This document shows, one piece after another, positions 39,301 through 52,218 of a DNA stretch of 64,000 nucleotides. How positions within the stretch are numbered: position 1 is the stretch's first letter; the number at the start of each line of letters is the position of its first letter. The notes beneath the pieces are model-generated. The model made no database searches. It worked only from the letters and a program-made list of their open reading frames with translations, and was not told where the DNA came from. This DNA is from Embiotoca jacksoni (Eukaryota; Chordata; Actinopteri; Embiotocidae). The stretch lies in assembly GCA_022577435.1 (NCBI GenBank), contig JAKOON010000012.1, forward strand, positions 8,735,412 through 8,799,411, read 5' to 3'. Both the position numbers and the translations under genes were made by a program.

Positions 39301-42033
39301 TGCACTTTGAGTAAGTGCTCTTTTCTGTACATTCAGAGCTGAAGCAGTTCATGATTGGTAAAACTGACAGATTACTAGGCATTATTTAGAAAGTAATAAA
39401 TAAAAATGTAAATTTACAAAGTGCCTTTGGGGCAAAAACAACCGTCTTTGAGTGTATTCTTTTGCCTCTTAACATCTTTTGTATCCTTGACTGTCTTTCT
39501 GAATTGAAAGGCGCAGAACCAAGTTCTTTCAGTGTGTTCTGTCTGGAGAATTCAGCTGGACAGATGAAGGACAAAGAGAAGTTCTCAGGTCTCTATATGT
39601 GTCCTGAATAGAACACAATCATTTTAACTGTGAAGAGCAAAACAAGGAACTAAAACTGAGCTTTGCTGTGGTCAACAGGTCGATGCTGATGACGGCCAGC
39701 GATCTGGGAGCTGTCACTCGTCCTTGGAAGATATCAAAACAGGTTGGAATCCCTGTCACTAAGTTTCTCCCTGCTTTCCCACAATGCATGTTGGGATATG
39801 GACTTGCTTTCTTGTGGCCCTGAGGCATAAATGTATTAAGAGAGAGTTCTCGAAATGCATGAATGACGTGGATCAATAGACTTGATAAAAAATCCATACG
39901 AGATAGGACAAAAACACTGCTGTGGTTTCTTTGGGACTTTTCAACTACAAAAATAACATTTCATTAAAGCCAATTAAAAGAAGCCAGAATTACTTATTTT
40001 TCTTAGCTTTCTAAATAAACTTAAATGACATTTGAAAGGAAGTTGCCCAGTAGATACCGGTTAGTTTACAAATCCTCTTTCTTATTTTCAGTTGGAGATG
40101 TTTGATTTATGTACAACTGAAGTTGATTTGCCAAGCCTAAAGAGGTTTGCACAGCTTTTAACAACTTCTTTACCAGTTGTTTTCTGAAACTATAAAAGGC
40201 AAGTTGGTGTTAGCATGACCCACATCAAAATTAGCACAATTAAAAGTGTAAGACTAGAAAAATACCAGAATTTTCCTTGCTATATCACCTAAATTTATCC
40301 AAAAAATATAACATCTTCTTGCTTAGAGCCAAAGTTTTACTGTCGAAAATGTTATATCCTGTAGCTAGTTAGCTGATGTAAGATAACAATCTGACTTCGG
40401 CAGGTGTAGCAACTGAAATCCAGTAGGATTGAGTGCAATGAGCTCCAGGCTTTTATAACGTTTCGCCATGTGAGGGGCATGGCCATGCGGAGGGCTTTAT
40501 AAACCGTCTGTGCGGTGACGTTACGGGAGAAGTTTTAATCACTGCGTACAAAATCCTGACCTGAAGATGGATGAGAAACAGTTTAACGGTCTAACTCCAC
40601 AATTCAGTGTGACAAAGTTTTCAAACTTTGCACATGCTTTAAGGTACTCATTTCACACATATATAATGTATTTAAAAGCAAATCTCGGAATTTGCTTTCC
40701 ACGCTTTTTTAGTAAAATAATTAGGTAATAATTGTTTCCGCTCTTGTTCCAAGGTTGCAGAGCTGGTGACGAGTGAATTCTTTGAACAAGGTGACCGGGA
40801 GAGGTCTGAACTCAAGTTAACCCCAGCAGTAAGTAAGAAAGCTTCCAAAGTCTTATCTTTCACTGGGATGTTTTATCTCACACTGAGTTAACAGCATGCT
40901 GGCACAGACCACTTCCTTAATGTGACCAGGTTTGTGTCAAATAATCATGATAACAGAAGAATGTCTCCTCTCTGCAGGCCATCTTTGACCGCAATCGCAA
41001 AGATGAACTGCCAGCCTTACAGCTGGAATGGATTGATGGGATCTGTAAACCCCTTTACCAGGTAGATAACCCTTGATGACTTAAAGCTATAGTGCAGTAC
41101 TTTTTCATGTAAATAAGCGTTCATTAAATTTAAGCCCTTGCTGAGCAAGTTGACACAATGCCGGTTAAACCTGACACTGCCAGTCCTTCTGTAATTCACA
41201 GTAAACTGAGTTTTTACATCTGTTGTTCGGTGTGAAATTTCCCACGCTGGCCAGATGAATGTAAACTGGCAATGTTCAATGGGCAGAGCACCAGCATCAG
41301 ATACTTCCACCAGTCAAACCGGCTAACCTTTGGCTTAGCCTTAGAATAATTTGGATGGGAATAAAACAATTCTATCACGTCTCTTCTAGACTTTATTAAT
41401 GTTGTCGGAGCAAATGACTCAAATGCTGACAGTGAAACGAGTCATTTTGCGACGGTTGTGACGCTTTTTGTTTCATTTATCCTCAATTTATCCACCGTTT
41501 TCCAGCCAGAACATCAACCACAGAGTAGTCAATGATAGAGCCTATGACCTGTGCACACGTCGACCGGGTTTTTCTAATTAGTCTTACAGGCAGAAAGGGG
41601 AGACAAAAGTACTGCATGGCTGGTTTAAGCAATATACTGAAGTCTTAGAAAAATAATCCTCATTGAAATTTTTTAACATTTTCTCTACTCTTCTTTGTTT
41701 CTTTAGTCACTGCTGACACTCAACAGAAAGTTACAGCCAATGGTGGACGGGATAGATGCAAATCGAAAGAAGTGGCAGGACCTCTGTTTTTCCTATCAGC
41801 ACAGAGCCATAGTGTCCAATCAAAGCCCTGAACCAGGTCAGAATACTGAGTCCAGTGAAGATGCAGAAACCAATGAACGACCAGACTCTACAGAAACTGT
41901 GAAGCCAGTTGAAAACACCAAGCTTGAGTCAAAGTCTAAGTGTAGTAAGGATCTAAGGTGCAGGGTAAGCAAGGAATCCGGTAATGATAGAGCAGCCTCT
42001 GCTGGCAACGTAACATCTGCTGACGAGAAGTAA
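30382..42033 (+). CDS. pde11a: Dual cAMP/cGMP 3',5'-cyclic phosphodiesterase 11A-type, complete
   Basis: Twenty coding exons: 30382-31155, 31942-32100, 33268-33357, 33676-33816, 34004-34068, 34312-34432, 34573-34648, 34734-34801, 34902-34994, 36472-36522, 36705-36851, 36945-37052, 37513-37622, 37704-37794, 39210-39310, 39511-39588, 39679-39742, 40754-40828, 40978-41061, 41707-42033. All borders are GT-AG and phases fit, giving 940 aa (human PDE11A4 is 933). The enzyme hydrolyses cAMP and cGMP to 5'-AMP and 5'-GMP in the cytosol. Residues 1-160 are a regulatory N-terminus with Arg-rich Ser sites (RRRSS at 68-72, RKASS at 114-118). GAF-A is about 162-315, ending in the NK...F...DE motif (NKNPMGTPFTEDDEK). 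GAF-B is about 345-505. The catalytic domain is about 565-855. Metal and catalytic residues are intact: His614 and His618 in HNWRHAFNV, His654/Asp655 in HDLDHRGTNN, Asp766 in TASDLGAV; Gln819 in LQLEW is the nucleotide-binding glutamine. The start is the first ATG in good context and matches the long PDE11A4 N-terminus. The N-terminal linker is shorter and the C-terminal tail longer than in human. Synteny suggests the 'pde11a-like' ohnolog rather than the true orthologue. Confidence 0.97.
32732..32780. repeat. Perfect 19-bp hairpin in pde11a intron 2
   Basis: CTCCTGCAGAGGTTTGTAA at 32732-32750 is exactly reverse-complementary to 32762-32780, with an 11-nt spacer containing ATGATG. Confidence 0.9.
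35004..35403 (-). mobile_element. 5'-truncated L2/Maui-type LINE fragment
   Basis: Read on the minus strand it carries the end of a LINE ORF2 (RKERCRSSIVPTVRLYNS-like, with a stop). An A/T-rich tract follows, then the family tail TTTCCCCACTGTGGGATTAA with TAAAG. The tail end lies about 10 nt inside the intron that follows pde11a exon 9. Confidence 0.75.
36342..36366 (+). repeat. Poly-T tract
   Basis: About 25 T residues, upstream of pde11a exon 10. Confidence 0.9.
37883..38413. mobile_element. hAT-like MITE in pde11a intron 14
   Basis: Ends CTCTTTTCCACTGCTGG and GTGGAAAAGGGGC form short terminal inverted repeats. The inside includes ACTGCTGACTACTGATTGG and TCAGAGAGAATCGTCAC, characteristic of a widespread teleost nonautonomous hAT family. 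No transposase is present. Confidence 0.7.
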
Positions 42034-42829
42034 AAGAAAGCTAAAAGTGGTAGGTTTATGCATTAAATGGTACACATAGGATTGTTCCAATGCCCTGTGA
42101 TTTATAACACATGCACTACCCTGCACTATCTTGGCAAATGAAATGCAGTATACTGCTTCTCCCAAGCATCACTGTGTTAAACTCAGGAGTGGGGTATATT
42201 CCCATTGTTCAAACTGTATTTAAAGGGCAGTTTCCCTATTTATATATATCTAATGAACGCTTTTAACCACTTCAATGAATAAGGACAAGAGACTATTAAA
42301 ACCAAAGAGGGCCACTTATTTATTGTAATGTTTTTTTTGGAAACTGTCTCAAAGGTCACAAGCCCATTGGAATGCCTTTACAAAACAAAAAGGAATCACT
42401 GTGACATGTCACATAAATTGCCATATTGAATGTAGACTGGAGCATGATCTTGTTCTGGAATGTTATTCACTGATTGGCCGTTTTACCTCAGTTGCACATC
42501 TTTGGTTGCATGGCATTATTTTCTGTGCTTGTAGGTTAACTGAGCTGTTTGGCCTTTCAAATTGTTCTGTGATTTGCATGCATGTACCATATGAGTAATG
42601 TACAGCACACTGCTACATTTTGATGAAAAAAGAATAAGGCAGTTATTGCACTGATTTTGTAAGGAAGGGCCCTGATTAAATCTAAACTCCCTGGGCTGGT
42701 TGCGTGCGTGCGTGGGGGGTGGGGGGTGTTATATCCTACTAAGGACTTTAACCCGAATGCACACTAACTCATAGGGACTCTTAATTGTGGGGACAAAAAT
42801 TGAGATCCCTATGGTTAGATGAGTTTTTG

Positions 42830-42935
42830 AGAGTTAGGACTTGGTTTTAGAGCTAGGGTTAGAATTAGGTTTAGTTAGGGTTTGGGTTAAGGTTAGGCAT
42901 TAAGGAGGGGTGGTTAGGGTAAGGGGTTAGAGAAA
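42830..42935 (+). repeat. TTAGGG-like degenerate minisatellite
   Basis: Repeated GTTAGGG, GGTTTAG and GGGTTAG variants follow a GTGGGGACAAA motif. This resembles interstitial telomere-like teleost repeats. Confidence 0.6.
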
Positions 42936-42981
42936 GCATTCTGTTAATGAGTTGTATCCAAAGGGGTAGTGAGACAAACGT

Positions 42982-42983
<2 letters not shown>

Positions 42984-43033
<50 letters not shown>
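42984..43033. repeat. (TG)n microsatellite
   Basis: About 25 TG units. Confidence 0.97.
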
Positions 43034-43036
<3 letters not shown>

Positions 43037-46000
43037 ACCTAATTCCTTGAAAAATTATGACACAAATGGTTTTGAAATCATCTTATGGGGGTCTTAAAGT
43101 AACTTACTGTGAGTGAATGGTTTAGTTTTGAGACTAGCAGAACTTTTATTGTTTTTGCAACATATCGTAAATCCAGTCGTTCCCCGGCCATTGTCTTGGG
43201 GGCTGGGCCACTCCCCAACGATGCATCTCGCCCTCCCTCTAAGAAGCCAGATATTGTGTTATCTACTCAGCTTCTGTGCATTAGTTTCTCTTCAGCTCAG
43301 TGTGAGAGTCTCTACTACGTTGTGCTGTAATTAACAGTCGTACCATGTCTCTCTTTTGTCTGTGTCTCATGATGAGTGGGGCTAAGCCCCCACTGGAGTC
43401 GAGACAAGAAGTCAACATGTCGACAGCGACTCCTTAAGTTAAGAAATAAAAGTGCAATATGAGCCCAAAATTAATTTTGTTACTGGACAAACAGTGACCC
43501 CAAACGTCTTAGTTTTTAACCCGAATCTGCCGAGAGTGACATTGGAAGCTCTGCTGCTAATCATGCTTGTCGACCTTGGTAGAGCACAAGTGACTTTGAT
43601 AACGACCCAACTCCATTCCCCGAGCGGCCCATACCACTGTCCAAAAGCCATCAGCCCAGGCGAGACACTGAAGTAACTCTCCTGAGTAACACGAATACAT
43701 GAATATATGTCTCCATTCGTGTTGACTTCAGTGTTTATCTATTTTATTTTTACTTGCGCTTAAAGATAATTGTTAAGCCCAGTTCAGCTTGTCAAGTTAC
43801 AAGTAGGCGGTTTTAGAACATAAGGCACGTCACCTCTTTCAACAGCCAATCAGATCGTACCAAAGTCAGCTTGTCACAGTTACAGACCGTCAGCTGAAAA
43901 GAAATGGCAGTCTTTTGAAGGAAAGAAAGTGAGGAACAGCCATGTCTGTATGACACAGGTGTTGTATGTAACTCACTATCACTATACACATTCATGTGTA
44001 AGACGCTGCAAATTATATGCAGTTATGAAAAAGCCTGCAGTAAAAACAGACATACGGAGAGTTGTTGCTATGGAGATGTTACATCATCTCGTTTGGATGC
44101 TTTGGTGTAAATTTGCAGGTTTCAGGATGTAGCGGATGGATGAATTGCAAGTAGTTGTAAGTTTCAAATCATCTTGTTGCAAATCTTTGATCCAAACTTC
44201 TTTTATTGTTGTTGCTAAGAAACCCTCAGTTTGTAGGTGATGACTCCATACAATAGGCATTGACTGAGAAAAGTTGGCCTCATTTTAGAGTTCAATATAT
44301 CCGTAAACTGCACATCCATGATTTTGTCTCGCTCCCAGAAAACTGAACGATGCCTTTAGGATATTTCAGTGTTGTGTATATACAGTATGTAAAAATATCT
44401 GAGATAAGTTTAACACTTTCATAAAGCAGAATGTGTATATACTTTATGTATCCATTTGTATGCAAATGCATGCTGATTATGTTGAAACTGCATGTGTCAT
44501 GTTCGATGTTGAGACTGGACATTATCTTGATGCCTTTGACTGCCCTATGAGATTTGCTTTGCATGAAAGTGCTGTAATGGAAATGTCGTTATGTAAGAGT
44601 ATTATTGTTGAGAGGAGATAAAGATTTCTATTTTCGATCACAGACTTTACCAAAATTATACATTCATTATTTTTCATACACCGTGCTCTATATTTATAAG
44701 TATCCCCTAAAAATACATTCTTAGAGAAGACAAGGGTGTTTCAATTTAGATAAAAGGGAGAGGAAAGTTTGAAATCTGTCTCCACTGGTTTTGTGAATAA
44801 AATGCTATGGCATGGAAACTGATCATTTTGTTGTTACATTTATGTAACCAAAGTCATATAATGGCTATTGTTCACAATTGATAATTTGGAGAAGACAGTA
44901 GATAACAGTTAAGTTTACTAACAAAACTGTGATACTCAAACTGCTTCGTCGGGGAGACGATGCATCATGGTGTGAATACGCTGTCGTTGTCACAAAGCTA
45001 TTGACAAAATAAATGAACTACATGAATCAATATGATGATGGAGTAAATTCTACCCTTTTAAGGAGATGGACACGACTAAACTTCACAAGACGATTGTTAT
45101 TCCTTCAAAGCTTTGTTCATTATGTCAGTTTGACAGTCTGTTATTTCATACGTGACCATGGATGAAGCTCATGTACTCATTCTCTGGCGCACAGATGTGC
45201 ATTTGAAAGATGAAGAAACAAGTGCAGATTGAAGGTGTGAGCAACAAGATATCTAAAATGATTGTCAACATCTGCACACTAGATGTGAGTAAATCTGCAA
45301 TTTAGTGATGCTCCCAAATTGAATTTTTTTTTCTTAAGTCTTTCAGATAGGGTTTCGTTATCATTTAAAATTCTTCTATAACAGTATTGAGACCTTCATT
45401 TTGATTCCGGTTCATATATAGTACTCTTTTGGATGCCAATTTATAAAAACGTAATCTTTATTTTCATGCACTTTAGAGGGCAGAGTGTAACCCAGGTTAA
45501 TTTCTGTAGCTACAATTTACAAATATCACTTAAATGCCTCACAGGCAAGGTATCACTAGATGCTACAATTTACCGACATTCCCCACGCCTCACAGGCTGT
45601 CAGTAGATGGTAGCTAGCTGACTGAACACAAAGAAGCCTCCAGTTACTGCAGCTCACACAACTCAGACTATAATGTGGCCAAAAATGTGTTTGAAAAGTG
45701 GGAAATAAGGTGTTCAAATGTAAGATTTACCCAAGTTGAAATCTTGTGATTAAATTTGTGTGGGCAGACTGGCTGAGCAGAGCCTTTTTATGGGAAACGC
45801 TGGGGCTAATTGACATTGATGAGATTTACTCCGGTGTAAACATAGCAAAAGTGTTTTAAAACGACAGCGTGTTAGTGTGAATGTTGCCATGGTATCAAAA
45901 TGTGGTATTGAATGACAAGGCGTTTTTCGATCGTAATTTTTGATATTGATAAAAGCATCAAAGTTTGTTGGCCAGCTGTACTTTGAGATGATATAGACTA

Positions 46001-47605
46001 AGACTGATGCAGAGCCGACCTATTTTTGTCAAACTTGTTTTCTGTGCAAATGAATATTTATAGAGTTTTGTGACTAAAATAGATGCGAATTGGCATTTCT
46101 GATGTCCTGTAGTCCTGTGATTGCACCGTCTGCTTGGAATAGCTAAAGAAAAGAGTGTAGAGCAGGGAATCTTTTTTTATCCTTTTTATTAGACAATACT
46201 CATAAGCATGTTAACTGGCAGTTCCCAAATCATCTCATCACGAGGCTGGAGAGCAAAGCGAGACCAAAAGACGACAAACGAGAAAAACACTTGTGACCTG
46301 AAAAGCCGTGCTAAAGGTTAACTCATCCATGAAGCAACAAAACACAGCCTCAGCCTCATGGAGAGCACATTGTAGAGAGAATATTTACATATTCATACAG
46401 TCTCTTTTAAATACTGTTATTCATCTGTGGAGAGTGTTTGATGTCAATTTTAATAAGGCGCCGAGGTGAGGCAACAGTAGAAGCAGAAGAAGTGTGTAAA
46501 ACTCAGTTCAGCTCGACGCGCATGCAGCCGCCAGCTGCCAAGCCATAGCCAGAGCTGGGCCTTAATCTATAATTTAACATGGATTGAGTTTATTCTCCTC
46601 AGGGTCGATGATCAGGGGAGAACCGGATGGAGAGAGGAGGGAGAGCCTTCCAACCTCATTTTTGATACCAGGCCTGGGTCTACCATAGTCTTTGATCTCT
46701 CTCTCGCTCTTTCTCTTCTCTGTTGTTTTTTTTCTGTTTTATCTTACTCACATGCGGAAACAATGTCTTTCAGTCCGATTCAGTTTGACATACTGTACTA
46801 TAGGTACACATTGGCAAAAACGATGCAGGGCATAAATGTCTGAGTGGAAATACAAACACCCTGAAGAGACCTGTGTATTGTTTAATAACCTCTAAGATAT
46901 TCATTTTGCCAAGTTTGTATCCTAAGTCATTTCTTATGAGACGGAAGCTGAGAATAGAAACCAAACAACCAGCGATAACCTCTGAGAATGAGTTACAGTC
47001 GAGGTTTTAAAACAGTCATTGTGTAAACATAATCACAGTAATGCGATTACTCTTTACTGCCACTTTGTCCATCTAGAGGAAATGTCCTATATCCATTTTT
47101 AGAAACTAGATTGCCATGCAAATGTAATAGTGTGAAGTAGACTATGAATATTAATACACACTCAATACTAATGGCAATGTACTAGAAATAGCTTTGTTCA
47201 CCTCATGATTATTTATTTTATTATGTGCATTTATTTTTTATGATACAACACTGGAACACTGTTATAGTTTTCGAACAGATAGCGCTGGCATGTATCAGTG
47301 TGATGGCTTCAATACTCACATTTTCAACAGAACATCATTAAGATTAAAGTTTGAACACAACCAACAGGAAATTTTAAGGAAGTTAGAATGATTATGAAAC
47401 CACTGAGTTACTTTTCCTTGTTTACATCTATGAAGGTAAAATAATCAAGCAGAGACTAATGTATTGACTTGCTTATCCGTTCATGTTTCACATCTACTGT
47501 AAAAATCTGTCTTTAATAATTATGCAAACAAACCTTAAAGTGGGAATTTTCCACATTAAATAGTAAATGGTCTGCACTTATTCTGTCTACAAACACATAT
47601 TGCAT

Positions 47606-47607
<2 letters not shown>

Positions 47608-47645
<38 letters not shown>

Positions 47646-47785
47646 AGTGGCAACAGAGCTGCCATGCAAGGTGCTTGCCTGCCATCAGGGTTCAGTGTCT
47701 TGCCCAAAGTCAGTTCAACATGTGGACTGAAGGAGGCAAAGATTGAACCTTCAACCTTACGATCTGAGCCACAGCTGCCTAAATT
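47608..47785 (-). repeat. SINE-like repeat with (CA)n end
   Basis: On the minus strand it reads GCAGCTGTGGCTCAG, then a degenerate B-box (GAAGGTTCAATC), then TTGGGCAAGACACTGAACCC and a TG run (47608-47644 in the given orientation as CA). This is the layout of a very common teleost tRNA-like SINE family. Confidence 0.6.
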
Positions 47786-47944
47786 CTAATATTAATATTA
47801 GCAAAATGGTGATCAGAGTTGGTTTGGAAACAGAAACTGAAACAAATTCAATGTCTGTCACTAAATTGCTTGTTTGGTTGCTCATACAAAGATTGTTTGC
47901 CCATAAATGTCCCATAGTATGTGAACAAATTCTGTCTGTATTTC

Positions 47945-49025
47945 AGTGTTGGGATGTTACTAAATATGTTTACTAAGAATATTTGTCTAAGTGCTGTACT
48001 TAAGTACAAATTCGAGGTACTTGTACTTGAGTATTTCCATTTTTGTCAGTTTATACTTATATTCCACCACATCTATTTTACTAGTTAGTTTTCAGAATAC
48101 AACTGTTCATACCCTTCCTGTCCAGTGAAAATCATATATCTCCAAATGTATTGCTTCTAAATGTTTCTGATAAACTGGATGATTAAATGGTCATTTATAA
48201 GTCGAGGCAATTCTCCTACATTCTTAAAAGGAGCAGTTTGTAGGATTTGGTGGCATCAACTGGTGAGCTTGCAGTCTGCTACCGACTGAACACAACTCAT
48301 CATTGCCTTCCAAGAGTGTATTAAGATCTACAATGGCTATGAAACTCATAAAAGGCCAGCTGCGGAACCAGTGTTTGGTTTGTCCTTCTGGGCTGCTGTA
48401 GAAACGTGGCAGTGCAACATGGCGCGCTCCGTAGAAGATATGAAGGCCTCATTCTCATGCAATAAAAACAGAACAATTCTTAGCTTCGGGATCATTATGC
48501 ACTAATGAAAAAATTGTAATGAATATTATATAAAAAGTTTTTCAATAGATCCTCCAAAACTTTACTCACTGAACCTTCAATCTAAAAAAAAAAAAAAAAA
48601 GCTTTCAAAACATCATTGATCTGCTGGAAAATGCCCTGTAACACATATAATGAAAAGTTTACTTTTTATAGATACAGTAAGTGATTCTCAGAAGACAGCG
48701 GCGCTACAAAAATATGAGGATCTTTTAGGATATGATTATATTAAACTAACCATTAGTATATAAAATTAGCACAACTTTAACTAATTACAGCAGAAAAATA
48801 CACATTAATGCAGCAGTAATATTAATCCAAAACATAATAGTATAACACTGCAGGAACACATTTTCTGCAAAGTGTGTACTTTTACTTTGCATACTTTGTG
48901 TAAATTTAGCTGATAACACTCATATACTTTTACTTAAGTATGGTGAGGGATTTTTACTGATAGTGCAGTATTTTCACAGTGTGGTATCAGTACTTTTACT
49001 TTAGTACCTGGATACTTCTTGGTGA
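47945..49025. mobile_element. Teleost hAT-like MITE (TACTTAAGTA family), interrupted
   Basis: The left part carries CTGTACTTAAGTACAAAT and CTTGAGTATTTCCATTTT. The right part carries ACTTTTACTTAAGTATGG, GTGGTATCAGTACTTTTACT and GGATACTTCTTGG. Together these are the two halves of a known type of teleost MITE ending in 'GAATACTTCTTCCACC'. A second repeat splits it. Confidence 0.7.
48230..48590. mobile_element. Second repeat nested in the MITE
   Basis: Begins AAGGAGCAGTTTGTAGGATT and ends near TTTACTCACTGAACCTT, with GGTTTGTCCTTCTGGGCTGC inside. This is a common teleost nonautonomous element; its ends are loosely inverted. An A-run follows at 48584-48600. Confidence 0.65.
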
Positions 49026-50700
49026 ATAGATAATTTCCTATTGGCCAGATAAAGATCAACCACAGATCAAGCTGTCTGGGTTTGATTTTATAGCTACTAT
49101 TCAGTCATCACCTGCTTTGATGAGGGTTATAAGAAATGACACATGCCTAAAACACTATCTTCGCTCCTCCTTCTGCCCTGGACTAACCAGCTCATTGTGA
49201 ATCCCACATTGAAAGGCTTAAAGATGTTCATTTGTGTGGAATTGTGTAGATTCCCCTGTTTTTTTTAAATTTTTTAAATAAAGCCTTCTTGTGGTCTTTG
49301 AGTCCAGCGAAGAAATACGTATTATCTGAAGGTTTTCTCCCTTAACAGTCACATGATGCAGCCTCAGTGGAGATCGGTGCGTGTTTTCTCTTAGCCATTT
49401 ACTGCACTCCCATGTCTGGTTGTCTGTCACAATCAAAGCATCCTCAGTGTTATGACATGGAGATGAATAATTGATTCATGCAGGCGGCTCACTGGTTATG
49501 TAATAGTAGACCCAGTGAAGCATCAGAGAGCACTCTAGTCTGAAACAGTGCTGCAAGTAAAGACAGAAATGAACAGCTTGTTGATATTTGCTGTGAGTGT
49601 ATTTAAGTGAACAGAATTTGTAAGCTGCTGTGATTACAAATCACACTTGATAAATAAAGACCGAACACAACAGTTTATCTATCTATCCATCCATCCATCT
49701 ACCCGTGCAACAAAAACATAAAATCACATTTCTCTTCAGAGTTTTTTTTTTTTTTTTAATTCACAACATATCTATATTCAATAAATTTGGGATTTTTGTC
49801 AATGTAATTATGTATTAGGATAATCATTAGAGCTTAAATGATTGGTTACTTAATCAATCAGTCAACTAACACTATATTATTCAGCAAAAATCTATTGAAT
49901 ACTTTTCAAGCAAAAATATGAAACAATTGCAGATATCAGCTCCTCACGTGTGAAGGTTGGATAAATGTAAATTATAAAACAAAATCATCTTTGGGATTTA
50001 AACTGTTGGGACTTTTGAAGACTTTGGGCTCTATTTTCTAATGTTTGATAGATCACATAGTTAATCAGGTTATCAAAAAACAATTGTCAGAATTATGACA
50101 ATGAAGTTCACGAATATTTTCACCTCAAATTATAATCACATTTTTAAAACTTAAACGTGTAAAGTCCAGCTTTTTGTTTGTAAAGTAAAAAAAAAAAAAA
50201 GAAGCCAGATCAAACTATAAAGTTTCACGTTTGAGGGTATAGAATTTAATCTGGACACCAAAGCAATTTATACATTAACATACTTGCATAATATGGCCAA
50301 GAGTAGTGTGTAAAAGAGTAAACACATCATTTCTGGATAGATGGTTCAACAGCGCTGCTACTTTTCATTTTGTACAATTTTGCCTCCCTCAAGTGGTGAA
50401 TAAGAGCACTGACATCACTGAGAACCAAGTGAGCTGCTGTTGTCACTAACAGTACAACAATCAGCCTTACTATCTAAACCACTGGCAGGAGGAGCATGAA
50501 GTGCAAAACAACATCCCAGCAGTAAATGCTGCCTCCATAATGTTTATACTGTTCAGATGGTGTTGTTGACCAATAATTAGGAACACCAGTACAGTTCAAA
50601 CGCACCACAAATTACAGCCTCCAAAAGGACCATTAAAATGAATCAAGAGCTTGCGCAGTCAGACTGAATAACAACTGAACATTATCATCATTATGATTCG

Positions 50701-50880
<180 letters not shown>

Positions 50881-51033
50881 TTACAGCAGCATAAAAAAAT
50901 GGGAAATTAATTGGGAAATTTAAAATAAAAGGCCATACATATAAATAGGAAAAGTTCAAAGGTATGAAATGCCCTAAAACACTGCTGAATTGCAATGCTG
51001 ACAATAGATCAATTAGATGACAAGTTGGCTTTA

Positions 51034-51036
51034 AGA

Positions 51037-51107
<71 letters not shown>
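51034..51107. repeat. (GA)n purine tract
   Basis: GA repeat with two C interruptions. It gives spurious Ser/Leu-rich frames. Confidence 0.95.
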
Positions 51108-51109
<2 letters not shown>

Positions 51110-52149
51110 GTGGAGTATGTGCTCTTGACCAATGCCATGGATTTGACCAGAGATTTTGAAAAAAAGAAAAAAGAAGAAAGAACCAGAGGAGGTACCCTGC
51201 GTATCCCTCTGTCCTGCTGACAGCTGGGAACGCCTCTCCCTGATGACAGACCAGCGCTGGATTCTTTCAATGAAAAGCCCTTTGATTGTTGGCAGGAACT
51301 CCTCTGGTTTGGCTGAATGGCTGTCAGCTCTGTCAGTGTGATGGACGGGCGGCTGTTTCACTCCTGATAGAAAACAAGCCCCTTCCAGCGAGCTGCTAAC
51401 TCTCAGAGAGCAGGACCTCTGCCAGTCAACTTCTAACCTCTCTCCAAGCAGATGGAAACAACCATGAGATGAGATGGAGGAGTGTAAAAGTGATGCAGAG
51501 TCAGCTGGTAATTACTAGCTACAGAAGCAAAAACTTGAATCCTGCATAGTCGTGAGTTAAATCAGGCATTTTTACTAACCTCTACACTTTTAGAAAGTCT
51601 TGTGAACAACATTATATGTAGACACATGCAGGCCTTGTCCGCAGAAGGAGATCAATATGGAGTCCACAACTGAATACCCTTATAACACAGGGAGTTTTTA
51701 TTGTGTTGACTTACCTACAGGCAATCGCTCCATTATTCAGCAAGGCTTTGGTTTTTACCTCACTGCCTTTATGCATCGACTAAAAACGTGTGGTTGGTTT
51801 TGTCGATTTTTTTTTTTTAGTTTTAGAAGAAGGATCAGAGAGTTTAAAAGATAGAAGTTAAGGGAAAAAAGGGTTCTATCTGACTATTCTGTCTCTGGGA
51901 GCCCCCATACTACTGCAGTGTCTAAGCCCGAATCGCATGAATTGCAACCCCTTAACGCACCATTATCACTATGTGTTCCATGACTGGCCACACATGAGTG
52001 CCGAAGCGGAGCAGCTCAGGCCTTCGCAACACTGAATCATCATCGTTTTCCTGTGAGAAGAGAATTTAAACACTGCAAACACGGACTGAGCTCAAATCCC
52101 AGATCAGTCAGAGGGCAGTATTTCACTTTTTTCTCTCGACTTCCCTCTG

Positions 52150-52150
<1 letters not shown>

Positions 52151-52209
<59 letters not shown>

Positions 52210-52218
52210 AGAGAGAGA
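52151..52218. repeat. (CA)n then (GA)n microsatellite
   Basis: CA units with one CG interruption, then GA units. Confidence 0.96.

Larger units (their letters stand above)
42034..44801 (+). other. Probable 3' UTR of pde11a plus repeats
   Basis: No further coding exon follows the pde11a stop codon. Hexamers on the plus strand include AATAAA at 44796-44801 and one near 43443, plus weaker ATTAAA copies nearer the stop (about 42295 and 42675). The segment also holds a TTAGGG-like tract, a TG microsatellite (42984-43033) and an unidentified GC-richer block (43170-43690). Where the transcript ends cannot be decided from sequence. Confidence 0.35.
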
